Assembly (NCBI GenBank): GCA_003168355.1 | Contig: PMSQ01000063.1 | Coordinates: forward strand, 1 to 64,000 | Source: Acidobacteriaceae bacterium | GTDB lineage: Bacteria > Acidobacteriota > Terriglobia > Terriglobales > Acidobacteriaceae | Length of the DNA stretch: 64,000 nucleotides | Direction: 5' to 3' | In this document: in pieces, positions 8,739-18,440 of the stretch | Layout: every line of letters begins with the position of its first letter | Position numbering within the stretch: the first letter of the stretch is position 1 | Position numbers and translations under genes: made by a program | The notes under the pieces: generated by a model | What the model was told of the DNA's origin: nothing | Database searches by the model: none | The model's input: only the letters and a program-made list of their open reading frames with translations

Positions 8739-10109
8739 ATGCGGACAAGGTTTGCCTGGGTTGCGGGAATTTTGGTCTTGGTTTCAATCGGCGTCCTGGT
8801 GGCTTGCAGTAGCAAGTACACATCTCACTTCGATGGTCTGGTGGTGGTGTCCACCCAAGAAGAGGGCGTGATGGAGACCTTCAGCCTCGATCTGGGCAAC
8901 GGCGACATGACGCAGATCAACAACGAGAACGGTCCTCCCACACCCGGAATTGCGACCTCTGTTGTCATTGATCCGGCGGGCGCATTCGCGTATGTGGCGA
9001 CCACCGTGACTTGTACTCCAACCCTGGCTGCGAACACTTCTCTCACCGGCGCGGTACAGGGCGCCATTTTGGTATACCCGATCAACTCCGACGGCAAACT
9101 GGGCGCGGCGGGTAATCCGACGTACTTGCCCGGGAATTCCGCATATCCCAGCACTTTTCCAACCTGTGGCCTCGACGATTCGACAAATCCCAACCCCGGC
9201 AGTGCGCCAGCCGCTATCGCCATGGACTCGGCTGGGAAATACCTTTTTGTGGCCGCAGCTCTGGAGGCCGCTACCTATACCACCAACCTCAACACGACGC
9301 CGATCCCGACCGTGGCGACTCTCAACTCGGTGGGCGTCGTGGTCTACGCCATCGGCAGCGCTGGCAGCCTGACGGAAGTCGCAGGTTCGCCTTTTGCGCT
9401 TCCCTCCCAGCCGGGTGGCCAGCCCCCTCAACCATCGGCGCTCGCCGCCACTCCAACGGTGTACCCGGTCCTGGATGCTCCATGTACCGCCCATACGCCT
9501 CCCACAACGGAAGATCTTTATGTGACGGATTTTGAGAATGATGTGATTTTGAATTACTCGGTCTCGTCCACTGGCAGTCTGACCCTGGTTAATACTGGAG
9601 GATCGACCCAAGGGGTTCCCACCGGCACTCGGCCCAACGGGGTTGCGGTCGACCCTTGTAACCGGTTTGTTTATGTGGGAAACCAGGAGTCGAACAGCGT
9701 TAGCGCCTACACGATTTGCAGTGTTGTTTCTTTGCCACAATGCCCCGTCGGAGACTACAGTCTGCTGCCAGTTGCGGGTTCGCCCTTCAACTCCGGCACC
9801 GGTGCGGGACCTTTGACGGTGGATGCGTACGCCAATTTCTTGTATGTGCTGGCCACCGGTAGCGACGCGGTGTACTCGTACAAGATCAGCTCCACCAATG
9901 GCGCGTTGACGCCCATGACACCCGCGTTCGTTGCCACCGGCCAATTTCCGACATCGATTGCGATTCGCAGCGACGATAGCTTTATGTTTGTGGTCAACTT
10001 CAATTCCGCGAGTCTTTCGGAGTATGGCGTCACGCCGGGGGATGGAGCTTTGACGGTGCAGCCGACGGTCACTGCCTTTCCCACTCCTTGGGGAGTGGCA
10101 GTGAAGTAG
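8739..10109 (+). CDS. beta-propeller lipoprotein (YVTN/lactonase-like repeats)
   Basis: 456 residues. The N-terminus is a lipoprotein signal with a lipobox-like VLVAC (Cys22) after a hydrophobic run. The rest is a chain of beta-propeller blades recognised by repeats such as DPAGAFAYVATT, DSAGKYLFVAAAL, VDPCNRFVYVGNQ, VDAYANFLYVLAT and RSDDSFMFVVNF, each followed by an AYxI/VYxI-type strand, as in 6-phosphogluconolactonase-like and YVTN surface proteins. These are common in acidobacterial genomes; enzymatic activity should not be assumed. A weak hairpin (GCCCGGC...GCCGGGC near 8684-8705) lies in the 5' leader. The gene is monocistronic. Confidence 0.75.
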   Translation: MRTRFAWVAGILVLVSIGVLVACSSKYTSHFDGLVVVSTQEEGVMETFSLDLGNGDMTQINNENGPPTPGIATSVVIDPAGAFAYVATTVTCTPTLAANTSLTGAVQGAILVYPINSDGKLGAAGNPTYLPGNSAYPSTFPTCGLDDSTNPNPGSAPAAIAMDSAGKYLFVAAALEAATYTTNLNTTPIPTVATLNSVGVVVYAIGSAGSLTEVAGSPFALPSQPGGQPPQPSALAATPTVYPVLDAPCTAHTPPTTEDLYVTDFENDVILNYSVSSTGSLTLVNTGGSTQGVPTGTRPNGVAVDPCNRFVYVGNQESNSVSAYTICSVVSLPQCPVGDYSLLPVAGSPFNSGTGAGPLTVDAYANFLYVLATGSDAVYSYKISSTNGALTPMTPAFVATGQFPTSIAIRSDDSFMFVVNFNSASLSEYGVTPGDGALTVQPTVTAFPTPWGVAVK

Positions 10110-10206
10110 CCCTGGTCAGCGCGAAGGCATCGCCCCTGAGTCGTTCATTCGGACAAGAATCGATTCCGTCAAGCGATTTTTCCTTCAATTTGCTTCGCGA
10201 GGCTGG

Positions 10207-12534
10207 TTATGTCGGAATTTTCAGAATCAAGTAGGCGCCCACCAGAGCGAAAATCAGATCCGGCGACCAGGCCGCAAGGGCTGGCGGCAACTGGCTGAGG
10301 TCTCCCATCGCCTCGAACAGCCGCGACACCACGGTGTAAACCACTGCGATGCCCACCGCGACCGCAATTCCCGTGATGGCTCCTTTTTTGGCCGCTGACA
10401 TGGAAAATGGAACGGCGAGCACAGCCATGATCAACGTGATCAGCGGAAAGGAAAGCTTCTTATTTAGTTGCACCCGCAGCCGCACTACATCGAACCCGCT
10501 CTGCTGCAGATCGCGGATATAGCGACGCAGTTCCTCGTAGTTCATCTCGGAATACTGTTTTACTTCCTTCTTGAAATAGGACGGCGCTTCGCTGATTTCG
10601 GGGAAAGTGGAGACGTCGAAGGTGCGGTAGCTGGCGATGGCGGCGCCGTGCAGAGACCGCTGCCAGCCCTGTTCGAAGATCCATCGGTCCATGCTCTCGG
10701 ACCAGTGAGTGCGCTCGGCATGGATGCGCTGGGTGATGTCGAAGCTGACGGGGTCGATCTGGAAGATGGTGAGGTTGGCAAACTGATCGCGGTCGGCGTC
10801 GAAAAACTGGTAATAGTAGATGTCATTGTGCTGGCCGAAAATCCAGCGGCGGTCCGGGCGTAGATAAGTCTGCGGGGGCTTGCCTTTGATCTGGTTGTGC
10901 AGCGCCTCCTGGCGTTTGTTGGTATGAGGAAGATAGAACTGGTCGGCAAAGAACAGTCCCGCCGCCAGCACAGCGGCCGCTGCCAATACGGGTGTGACGA
11001 TGCGGTAGATGCTGGTTCCGGTCGCCTTAATGGCGGTAATCTCATTGGAACGGTTCATCAGCCCGAACGTGATCAGCACCGCGAGCAGCATGATCAGGGG
11101 CGCAACGCTGTAGAGAAGGTACGGAGCCACGTTGAGCAGATATTCCGCGACCACGATGAAAGGCGTCTGATTGCGCAGTATGTCGCTCAGCAGTTCGAAC
11201 AGAGTAAACACCAGCAGCAGGACAAGGAACGCCGACAGGATCATCCCCAGATAGACGAAGAAATCGCGCAGTACGTAGTCATCGAGCAGCGTGGGAAAGC
11301 TGGCGCTGAAAACGCGCCGACGGGTGGAGGCGCGCTCAAAGGCACTGTCTCTGCGCCTTTGCCTGCGATCCTGTGCGGGGCCGTTCGCCGGAAGCTGGTC
11401 GCGCTTCCACGCCAGCCTGATTGCCGACAGCGAAAGAGGACGCCGCTCCGCTTGCCACAACAGGAACAACGCCGCGGCGAAGAATACAAGGTTGGCCAGC
11501 CAGGCTCCGAACGCTGGGCTGACCCTGCCTTGCTTGGCCAGCGAGACTCCCACCAGAGAAATAAAGTAATAGACGAAGACCAAAGCGATGGTGAGTACGA
11601 AACCGCCGGACTTGCCGCTCTTTTTCGACGAGAGTCCCAGAGGGATTCCGACCATGGCCAGCACCAGACACGCCGTGGGCAAGGCGAAGCGGTTGTGAAA
11701 TTCGATGAGGTATACCCGCGCCGATACGACATCGGCACTGGCAGCGTGATCGTGCAGCGCCCTCGTATCGATGGCTTTGACCGGAACCTGTTCGTCTGCT
11801 TTGTTCTCCGACGAAGGCAAATCGAGCGGGATGTCGGTTTGCTGGAAGGTTGAAATCTGATAGTGGTCGGCCTGTGTCAGATCGGTTTCGTGGGTGGAAC
11901 CATCGACTAAGTGTAAATGCAGGCGATCCTGGCCTTCGGGGACGAGGATACCTTCGTGGGCCAGCGTGATGCTCGGGTTGGCGGGATCGGAGATGTCTGC
12001 GAGAAACACGCCCTTCCACACCGCGGCACCCTGGGCTGTATGTACGTCCTGCACATAGAGCACGGTCTTGGGGAACCCTTCATAGAACACTCGAGGCTGC
12101 ACTTCAAACGACGCTTGCGAGGTTTTGAGTTGATCCTCAAGGCGTCCCAGCGACGCGAGCGACCATGGCGCCAGGTACAAGCCGTTGATCAAAGCCAGGA
12201 ACCAGGCGGCCACGACGAAAATGGCGAGCACGCGCCCAAAGTTCCAAACGCCCATGCCGCTGGCGCGCATAGCGGTGATTTCGCTGTCGGCAGCGAGGCG
12301 GCTCAGGCCGATGAGAATCCCCACCAGCACGCTCATGGGAATGGTGTAGGTGAGCGCGAGCGGGACTGTGTAGAAGAAGATCTCGGCAACGCTGGGCAGG
12401 GGCGCGCTGGCGCGGACCACCAGTTCCAGAATCCGTCCCAGATCGCGTGTGAACAACACAAACGTGAAGATGGCCGCGCCGATCAGGGCGTGCGACGTGA
12501 CTTCACGGAGAATGTAGCGGGTAAGAATCCGCAT
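10207..12534 (-). CDS. fused LPS-export permease LptF-LptG
   Basis: 775 residues from the ATG at 12534 (MRILTRYILREV is the typical LptF N-terminus; upstream codons in frame look non-coding). Residues 1 to about 375 form one YjgP/YjgQ permease: N-terminal helices, the SEITAMRASGMG coupling motif, a periplasmic beta-jellyroll and C-terminal helices. A basic linker (about 380-415) follows, then a second full permease starting TLLDDYVLRDFFVYLG with its own SNEITAIKATGTS coupling motif, jellyroll and terminal helices. In most Gram-negatives LptF and LptG are separate partners of the LptB ATPase that move LPS from inner membrane to the Lpt bridge. No frameshift or stop separates the halves. Confidence 0.85.
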   Translation of the reverse strand: MRILTRYILREVTSHALIGAAIFTFVLFTRDLGRILELVVRASAPLPSVAEIFFYTVPLALTYTIPMSVLVGILIGLSRLAADSEITAMRASGMGVWNFGRVLAIFVVAAWFLALINGLYLAPWSLASLGRLEDQLKTSQASFEVQPRVFYEGFPKTVLYVQDVHTAQGAAVWKGVFLADISDPANPSITLAHEGILVPEGQDRLHLHLVDGSTHETDLTQADHYQISTFQQTDIPLDLPSSENKADEQVPVKAIDTRALHDHAASADVVSARVYLIEFHNRFALPTACLVLAMVGIPLGLSSKKSGKSGGFVLTIALVFVYYFISLVGVSLAKQGRVSPAFGAWLANLVFFAAALFLLWQAERRPLSLSAIRLAWKRDQLPANGPAQDRRQRRRDSAFERASTRRRVFSASFPTLLDDYVLRDFFVYLGMILSAFLVLLLVFTLFELLSDILRNQTPFIVVAEYLLNVAPYLLYSVAPLIMLLAVLITFGLMNRSNEITAIKATGTSIYRIVTPVLAAAAVLAAGLFFADQFYLPHTNKRQEALHNQIKGKPPQTYLRPDRRWIFGQHNDIYYYQFFDADRDQFANLTIFQIDPVSFDITQRIHAERTHWSESMDRWIFEQGWQRSLHGAAIASYRTFDVSTFPEISEAPSYFKKEVKQYSEMNYEELRRYIRDLQQSGFDVVRLRVQLNKKLSFPLITLIMAVLAVPFSMSAAKKGAITGIAVAVGIAVVYTVVSRLFEAMGDLSQLPPALAAWSPDLIFALVGAYLILKIPT

Positions 12535-12654
12535 GGGATCAGTTCTGAGGGCAGGATAGCACGGGGTCCGGTACTGATCCGCCGCTACAGCTCGATCCCG
12601 TGCAGAATCACGGGTGATGCAGGTTGAGTTTCCACGGTTCGTAATTCTCAATGA

Positions 12655-12775
12655 CGTCATCCTGAGCGCAGCCGCTTTCCAGGCGGAGCGAAGGATCTCG
12701 CGCGCAGACCGGTGGCACCTTCGGGAAGCTCCAGATCCTCACCCGTCCAAATTTGCGCCGGGCTCGGGGATGACG
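12655..12775. repeat. short interspersed element with inverted ends (GTCATCCTGAGC type)
   Basis: The left end CGTCATCCTGAGC (12655-12667) is matched by an inverted right end GCTCGGGGATGACG (12762-12775) about 120 bases away. Inside is the GCGAAGGATCTCGCG block that usually accompanies this kind of element. It has no open frame, so it looks like a MITE-like or REP-like unit inserted upstream of the toxin-antitoxin genes. The inverted ends are read directly; the dispersed nature is inferred. Confidence 0.45.
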
Positions 12776-12889
12776 CCTTCTGAAAGAAAGTCCCAGGAGT
12801 CAAGTTGCACCACTACCAGAAGTAAGTTCCCGATGGTCAGCGCAGATGCAATGTGGTAAGATTTCCTTGTTTCCTTGAATAAGGTTATC

Positions 12890-13114
12890 ATGCTAGCGAA
12901 AAAGACCGTCAAGAACCAAATCACTCTTCCCAAGACAGTAGTGGCGCGCTTCACTGAGGTGGACTATTTCGACGTGAGTACGGATGGGGAGTGCATCATC
13001 CTGCGTCCGCTGCAAAGGAGCCGTGCCGAGGAAGTGCGGGCGCGGCTGGTCGAACTCGGGATTGACGAACAAGATGTGACAGCCGCGGTTTCGTGGGCGC
13101 GCAAGAAGGCATGA
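12890..13114 (+). CDS. AbrB/VapB-like antitoxin
   Basis: 74 residues. The N-terminal swapped-hairpin segment KKTVKNQITLPKTVVARF is an AbrB/MazE-type DNA-binding motif, followed by DYFDVSTDGECIILRPL and a helical tail that should wrap the toxin. The ATG at 12890 has AAGG five bases upstream; a TTG at 12875 would add five residues. The stop overlaps the start of the PIN toxin by four bases (ATGA), the usual arrangement for autoregulated antitoxin-toxin pairs. Confidence 0.8.
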   Translation: MLAKKTVKNQITLPKTVVARFTEVDYFDVSTDGECIILRPLQRSRAEEVRARLVELGIDEQDVTAAVSWARKKA

Positions 13115-13530
13115 GCCGACGCGTGGTCTTTGACACGACGACGGTTGTGTCGGCGCTCTTATTTGCGGGTGGCCGCTTGGCGTGGCTACGCCGGCATTGG
13201 CGCGAGAACGGCTGCGTGCCCCTGATCTCTCGCGCAACTGCTGCAGAACTCACGCGAGTTCTCCGTTACCCAAAATTCCGGCTGTCTCCGGACGACTGCC
13301 GGGAACTATTGGCCGATTATCTTCCTTACTGTGAGGTGATCGAGCCAATAGAGGGATGCGCGTTCGTGTGCCGGGACGCAAACGATCAGCCGTTTCTGGA
13401 CCTGGCGCAGAGCGGTAAAGCCGATCTGCTGATCAGCGGTGATCGGCATCTGCTGACACTGGCTGGGCAAACAACATTCTTGATTGAAACTCCTGAGGCC
13501 TATCGTCGCAGAATATCCGAGGTGCCGTAG
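13111..13530 (+). CDS. PIN-domain toxin (putative toxin-antitoxin component)
   Basis: 139 residues starting at the ATG that overlaps the antitoxin stop. The PIN nuclease signatures are present: VVFDTTTVVSALLF (first acidic residue), the ATAAELTRVLRYPKF helix with its Glu, CRDANDQPFLDLA (third acid) and KADLLISGDRHLL (fourth acid). This matches the subfamily annotated as putative toxin, PIN family, which cleaves RNA in a Mg-dependent way. Unlike classical VapC it has the RYPKF and DANDQPFLDLA blocks. With its upstream AbrB-like partner it makes a complete, apparently intact module. Confidence 0.85.
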   Translation: MSRRVVFDTTTVVSALLFAGGRLAWLRRHWRENGCVPLISRATAAELTRVLRYPKFRLSPDDCRELLADYLPYCEVIEPIEGCAFVCRDANDQPFLDLAQSGKADLLISGDRHLLTLAGQTTFLIETPEAYRRRISEVP

Positions 13531-14059
13531 AAACGTTGATACAACGCACGACGTATTTCAAGCGGGCCAGCATTGGGAGCACCGCCTACTAGCGGTCGCT
13601 GTGAAGGTTCTTGAGAGCATTGAGGATTTGCCCCAGATCGCCAATTGTCTTTCTTCTCCCAATAGGGTCGGGTACGCTGCTCTCGATCTCAGATTTCGAC
13701 ATTTGGCTCGCTGTTGCGAAGGTTCGTTACGCGCGCCACGCAAAGGAAATTCACAGCCTCCGTGTGACATCTGACCTTGTGCCTACCATCGCACTTGCGC
13801 GATCATGGTCGAGGCCCTGACGTTGCGCACATCGCGCACCGCACTGTCGCATGTTCTTTGCTTTCTAGATTTTGATACCTAAGCTCTTTGACATCCGGAT
13901 TTTGCGGAGAATTTCTTGCTAGCTCCATGATTCTAATCAGAGGGGGGTAGGGGTATACACCAATCTTGCACACGCTCCGGTGCAGGCTCCGCACCACCGC
14001 CCGCCGCGCCGGAAATTCATTTCGCTGTAAAATGCACGGCCGGAACCGGCTGTGGCTGC
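13531..14059. other. 529-base intergenic region, no gene recognised
   Basis: Between the PIN toxin and the 3' end of glgB. No open frame here resembles a protein. A G-rich tract (AGGGGGGTAGGGGT, about 13941-13954) is the only notable feature. The sequence may hold decayed DNA or the remains of a dispersed repeat. Confidence 0.4.
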
Positions 14060-15985
14060 TTATCCCGCCTTGAGGAACAGCGCCCCCAGCGGCGGCAGCG
14101 TAAGCTTCAGCGAATGGGGACGGCCGTGCGCCGGTTCTTCCTCGGCATTGACCCCGCCCAGGTTGCCCACACCTGTACCGCCATATTCCAAAGCGTCGCT
14201 GTTCAGCAGTTCGCGCCAGTAGCCGCCTTCCGGCACGCCCACACGATAGCCGACCCGCGGGATGGGCGTGAAGTTACAAACGATGAGCACCGTGTCCTTG
14301 GGCGACTCGCTCTTGCGCAGCAACGAAATCGTGCTGGTCAGATTGTCGTTGCAATCCACCCACTCAAAGCCCGCGGGATTGTTATCGAGCAGGTGCAGAG
14401 CAGGCTCGCTGCGGTAGACCCGGTTCAACTGTCCCACCCAGTTCTGCATGCCGCTGTGAACTGGATACCGAAGCACATCCCACTCCAGGCTGGTGTCGTG
14501 GGCCCACTCGCGGACCTGGCCGAACTCATCCCCCATGAACAGCAACTTCTTGCCGGGCTGAGCGTACATGTAAGCGAACAAGAGCCGCAGGTTGGCGAAG
14601 CGGTCGCGCTCACCACCGGGCATCTTGCCGATCAGCGACCCCTTGCCGTGAACCACTTCATCGTGCGAAAGCGGCAGCACGAAATTTTCCTGAAACGAAT
14701 ACAACATGCGGAAGGTCAGTTTGCTGTGGTGGTACTTGCGATGAATCGGATCTTGCTTGAAGTATTCGAGCGTGTCATGCATCCATCCCATGTCCCACTT
14801 CAAGCCAAAGCCCAGCCCGCCCAGGTACACTGGCCGCGAAACCATGGGCCACGAAGTCGACTCTTCCGCGATGGTCTGAATGTCCGGGTGTTCTTTGTAG
14901 GCTTCCTGATTGAAGCGCCGCAGGAAGTCGATGGCTTCCAGGTTCTCGCGTCCGCCGAATTTGTTAGGAATCCACTCGCCGGCCTTGCGGGAGTAGTCGA
15001 GGTAGAGCGTGGAAGCGACCGCATCCACCCGCAGGCCGTCGATGTGATACTTGTCCAGCCAGAACATCGCGCTCGACATCAGAAAGCTACGGACTTCGCT
15101 GCGTCCGTAGTTGAAGATGTGCGTCTTCCAGTCGGGATGAAAACCCTGCCGCGAATCCGCGTGCTCGTAGAGGTGAGTGCCATCAAAGTAGGCCAGACCG
15201 TGCGCGTCGGAAGGGAAGTGCGAAGGCACCCAATCAAGAATGACGGCAATGCCGTGCTGGTGCAGATAGTCCACCAGGTACATGAAATCCTGCGGCGTCC
15301 CGTAGCGCGAGGTCGGCGCGAAATAGCCCGTGGTCTGGTATCCCCAGGAACCGTAGAAGGGATGCTCCATCACCGGCAGAAATTCCACGTGGGTGAAGCC
15401 CATGCGTCCCACATATTCCGCGAGACGTGGCGCGGTTTCGCGATAGGTTAGAGGACGATTGTGTTCTTCGGGAACCCGCATCCAAGAGCCTAGGTGAACT
15501 TCATAAACGGCTTGCGGCGCGCGCAAAGAGTTGCGGCCGGCGCGCTTCTCCATCCACTCGCGGTCGCCCCACTGGTAGTCGAGATCCCACACCACGGAAG
15601 CCGTACGGGGAGGCTTCTCGTGCATGAGGCCGAGCGGGTCAGCCTTATCGACCTGGTAGCCGTGCCGCCGTGACTCGATATGAAATTTGTAGAGCGCGCC
15701 CTTGGTCACGCCGGGGACGAAGCCCTCCCAGATCCCGGAGGATCCACGAGGAGCGAGATGATTGGTGCGCGGATCCCAGTCGTTAAAGCTGCCGATCACC
15801 GAAACCTGGCGAGCATTCGGCGCCCACACACCGAAGATCGCTCCCTCTTTTCCGTCGCGCGTGACCAAGTGAGCGCCCATCGTCTCGTAGAGGCGATAGT
15901 TGCTGCCCTCGTTGAACAGGTAAAGATCCTGATCGGAGAGCAGCGTCACTCGGTCAGAAGCGGCGGGAATGGAGGTTTCTGGCAT
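14060..15985 (-). CDS. glgB: 1,4-alpha-glucan branching enzyme
   Basis: 641 residues. A CBM48 domain (about 25-130, [20 protein letters not shown]) precedes the GH13 barrel, which has region [14 protein letters not shown], catalytic nucleophile Asp321 in [12 protein letters not shown], the acid/base in [10 protein letters not shown] and region [18 protein letters not shown]-terminal beta domain ends the protein. It transfers glucan segments to alpha-1,6 positions in glycogen. It is shorter than the roughly 730-residue E. coli enzyme because the extra N-terminal N1 module is missing, as in many bacterial GlgBs. It is divergent from a GH57 gene 92 bases away, which suggests a shared glycogen function. 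Confidence 0.95.
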   Translation of the reverse strand: MPETSIPAASDRVTLLSDQDLYLFNEGSNYRLYETMGAHLVTRDGKEGAIFGVWAPNARQVSVIGSFNDWDPRTNHLAPRGSSGIWEGFVPGVTKGALYKFHIESRRHGYQVDKADPLGLMHEKPPRTASVVWDLDYQWGDREWMEKRAGRNSLRAPQAVYEVHLGSWMRVPEEHNRPLTYRETAPRLAEYVGRMGFTHVEFLPVMEHPFYGSWGYQTTGYFAPTSRYGTPQDFMYLVDYLHQHGIAVILDWVPSHFPSDAHGLAYFDGTHLYEHADSRQGFHPDWKTHIFNYGRSEVRSFLMSSAMFWLDKYHIDGLRVDAVASTLYLDYSRKAGEWIPNKFGGRENLEAIDFLRRFNQEAYKEHPDIQTIAEESTSWPMVSRPVYLGGLGFGLKWDMGWMHDTLEYFKQDPIHRKYHHSKLTFRMLYSFQENFVLPLSHDEVVHGKGSLIGKMPGGERDRFANLRLLFAYMYAQPGKKLLFMGDEFGQVREWAHDTSLEWDVLRYPVHSGMQNWVGQLNRVYRSEPALHLLDNNPAGFEWVDCNDNLTSTISLLRKSESPKDTVLIVCNFTPIPRVGYRVGVPEGGYWRELLNSDALEYGGTGVGNLGGVNAEEEPAHGRPHSLKLTLPPLGALFLKAG

Positions 15986-16077
15986 TTGCCGATTTCTTAG
16001 TGTACCGGAAGAGCGGCCCTGCGGCCCTTCGTGCCTCCAGGCACCCCGAACCCCATGCTAGACTGACGTTTCCATCC

Positions 16078-18363
16078 ATGCCCGCCCTGCGTCTGATTCT
16101 TCTCTGGCACCAGCACCAGCCTTTCTACAAGGATCTGGTGACCGGCGAATATTGCTTGCCCTGGGTGCGCCTGCATGCGCTCAAGGACTACTACGGCATG
16201 GTCAAGCTGCTGGACGAGTTTCCCAATGTGCACCAGAACTTCAACCTGGTGCCTTCACTAATTACGCAAATTCAGGATTATGTCGCGGGGACGGCACGCG
16301 ATCCATTTCTGAACGTGGCGTCCAAGCCGGCAAAAGACTTGACGGTGCCGGAGCGGCAATTCGCACTGCAGTATCTTTTTCAAGCGAACCTGGCAAACCT
16401 GATTGGGCGGTATCCGCGCTATTGGGAGTTGCGGGAGCGCTTCCGCGAGCATGGGTACTCGCCGGAGAAAGCGGAGAAGTATTTCGAGCCGCAGCACTTC
16501 ACGGACTTACAGGTGCTCTCGCAGATCGCATGGTTCGACGAATTCTTTCTGGAAGATAAAGACGTTGCGGCGCTGATCAAGAAAGAGCGCAACTACTCGC
16601 TCGAAGATCAGCAGTTTGTGATAGCGCGAGAGCGGGAACTGCTGGGCAAGGTTCTGCCGGCATACGCCGATGCCGCGAAGAAGGGATCGATCGAGATTTC
16701 GGCGACGCCTTTCTATCATCCGATTCTTCCCCTGGTCTGCGATACCAATGCGGGAGCGGCTTCGTCGCCGGGCCTGCCCTTGCCCCAGAACCGGTTCCGT
16801 CATCCCGAGGATGCGCGCGAACAACTGGTGCGCGCTCTCGACCTGCATGAGAGAGTGTTTGGAGTCCGGCCGCTGGGCGTGTGGCCGTCGGAGGGCAGCG
16901 TTTCGGATGAGGCGCTGGCCATTGCTCATAGTCTGGGTATCAAGTGGATGGCGACAGATGAAGGTGTGCTCGGCCGCAGCACCGGCGTCTCCTTTGAGCG
17001 CGATGGCAACGGCCGTTTGCCCGGGCACTTGGCGGAGCGGCTCTATAACATTCACCGCTACGAGAACGGCCAGACCGAGATGCACCTGCTATTTCGGGAC
17101 CACACGATTTCGGACCTGATCGGCTTTGTCTACTCGGGGATGGATCCCGGGGATGCTGCCCGGCATCTCCTGCACAACATCAAAGAGGCAGCTCAACCGG
17201 TGCTCGCGCAGGGCCGGGACGCTGTAGTGTCAGTGATCCTCGATGGAGAGAACGCCTGGGAATATTATCCAAAGTCCGGGCGGGAATTTCTGCGGCGCTT
17301 CTACGATGCTCTGCAGCGCGAGGGAGGTCTGGAAGCGGTTACGGTCTCAGAGGCAATTGCCCGCCAGCGCAACGTCTCGCCATTAAAATCCCTGGTGCCG
17401 GGTTCTTGGATCAATGCGAACTTCAACGTCTGGATCGGCGCTCCCGAGGACAATCGCGCCTGGGACTACCTGCACCACGCGCGCGAATTCTATGCGCAGA
17501 ACGCGGCCCGTGCCAGCGAGGCGCAACGCAAGCTGGCGTTCGAGGAAATCCTGATCGCCGAAGGCAGCGACTGGAACTGGTGGTACGGGCCGGAGCACCA
17601 CTCGGCCAACGACCGCGACTTTGACGAGCTCTACCGCAAGCATCTTTCGAATGTTTACCAGGCCCTGGGAGCGACGCCGCCCGATTATCTGTCGCAGCCG
17701 ATCACGGGAGGTGAAGTGCGGCCGGTCTTCACGCCCCAGACCGCCTACATTCATCCCCGCATCACGGGCGACAAGATCCGTTACTTCGAATGGCTGGGCG
17801 CGGCCATTTTCACCGCCGACCAGCGCGCTGGGGCGATGCACGGCAAACAGTTTCTGCTGGACTCTGTGTATGCCGGGATCGACAGCGTGTTTGTCTATGG
17901 TCGACTGGACTTTGCCGGAGCGGTTCCTGACATGGAATTCGACCTGGTAGTCAATCTGGAATCATGGGCGAGCGGAGAAGCGCGCCCACGGCGAAGTTTG
18001 CGGCTCGACGCCAAGGTGCAGGATCACAAGCTGACGGAGTGGAAGGTCGATGGCAGGGAAGAATCGTCGGGGGCTTCTGCGAGCAAGAATGAAGAGACTG
18101 CGAAGGCGGCTCTGCTGCGCAACTTTGAGTTCCGCTTGCCCCTGAACTGGCTGCTGGCCGTGCCTGGCTCGGCTGCGAGCTCGGGGACGATCTCTTCGAC
18201 CACGGCAGATCGCAAGCCGGGCGCTGTGCCGGTCCCACCGACCAGCCGCGTGCGGCTGCGCTTCAGCCTCTGGCACAATCGACTACCCGTGGACGCGTTG
18301 CCGGTGGAGGGATGGATCGAGCTGCAGTTAATGAGCGAAGCTGATTTGCGGGCGGGGATGTAA
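16078..18363 (+). CDS. GH57-family glycoside hydrolase (alpha-amylase/4-alpha-glucanotransferase-like)
   Basis: 761 residues from the ATG at 16078 (MPALRLILLWHQHQP; residues upstream in frame do not fit the family). GH57 conserved regions are visible: HQHQPFY at the N-terminus, ISATPFYHPILPL, GVWPSEGSVS with the likely nucleophile Glu272, KWMATDEGVL, and VILDGENAWEYY with the likely acid/base Asp389. After about residue 470 there is a beta-rich C-terminal region with a low-complexity Ser/Ala linker (about 660-720). GH57 enzymes act on alpha-glucans. Sitting head to head with glgB it probably works in glycogen synthesis or remodelling. Substrate (amylase, transferase or branching) is not decidable from motifs. 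Confidence 0.85.
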   Translation: MPALRLILLWHQHQPFYKDLVTGEYCLPWVRLHALKDYYGMVKLLDEFPNVHQNFNLVPSLITQIQDYVAGTARDPFLNVASKPAKDLTVPERQFALQYLFQANLANLIGRYPRYWELRERFREHGYSPEKAEKYFEPQHFTDLQVLSQIAWFDEFFLEDKDVAALIKKERNYSLEDQQFVIARERELLGKVLPAYADAAKKGSIEISATPFYHPILPLVCDTNAGAASSPGLPLPQNRFRHPEDAREQLVRALDLHERVFGVRPLGVWPSEGSVSDEALAIAHSLGIKWMATDEGVLGRSTGVSFERDGNGRLPGHLAERLYNIHRYENGQTEMHLLFRDHTISDLIGFVYSGMDPGDAARHLLHNIKEAAQPVLAQGRDAVVSVILDGENAWEYYPKSGREFLRRFYDALQREGGLEAVTVSEAIARQRNVSPLKSLVPGSWINANFNVWIGAPEDNRAWDYLHHAREFYAQNAARASEAQRKLAFEEILIAEGSDWNWWYGPEHHSANDRDFDELYRKHLSNVYQALGATPPDYLSQPITGGEVRPVFTPQTAYIHPRITGDKIRYFEWLGAAIFTADQRAGAMHGKQFLLDSVYAGIDSVFVYGRLDFAGAVPDMEFDLVVNLESWASGEARPRRSLRLDAKVQDHKLTEWKVDGREESSGASASKNEETAKAALLRNFEFRLPLNWLLAVPGSAASSGTISSTTADRKPGAVPVPPTSRVRLRFSLWHNRLPVDALPVEGWIELQLMSEADLRAGM

Positions 18364-18395
18364 AGGGTTCATGCTGCCGTCCGAAAAGGGAAAAA

Positions 18396-18417
18396 GCCGG
18401 AGGCATGCGCCTCCGGC
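18396..18417 (-). terminator. rho-independent terminator for the minus-strand secreted-protein gene
   Basis: Perfect nine-pair stem GCCGGAGGC / GCCTCCGGC with loop ATGC. Read on the minus strand it is followed by five T residues (18395-18391), giving a classical intrinsic terminator 24 bases beyond the stop of the gene at 18441. It also lies 33 bases past the GH57 stop on the other strand, where no T-run follows. Confidence 0.75.
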
Positions 18418-18440
18418 ATGGGGGAGAGCCGAAAGTTATT

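Noticed and set aside
13531-14059. Short open frames after the PIN toxin
   Set aside because: Frames of 60-100 codons lack ribosome-binding sites and protein-like composition.
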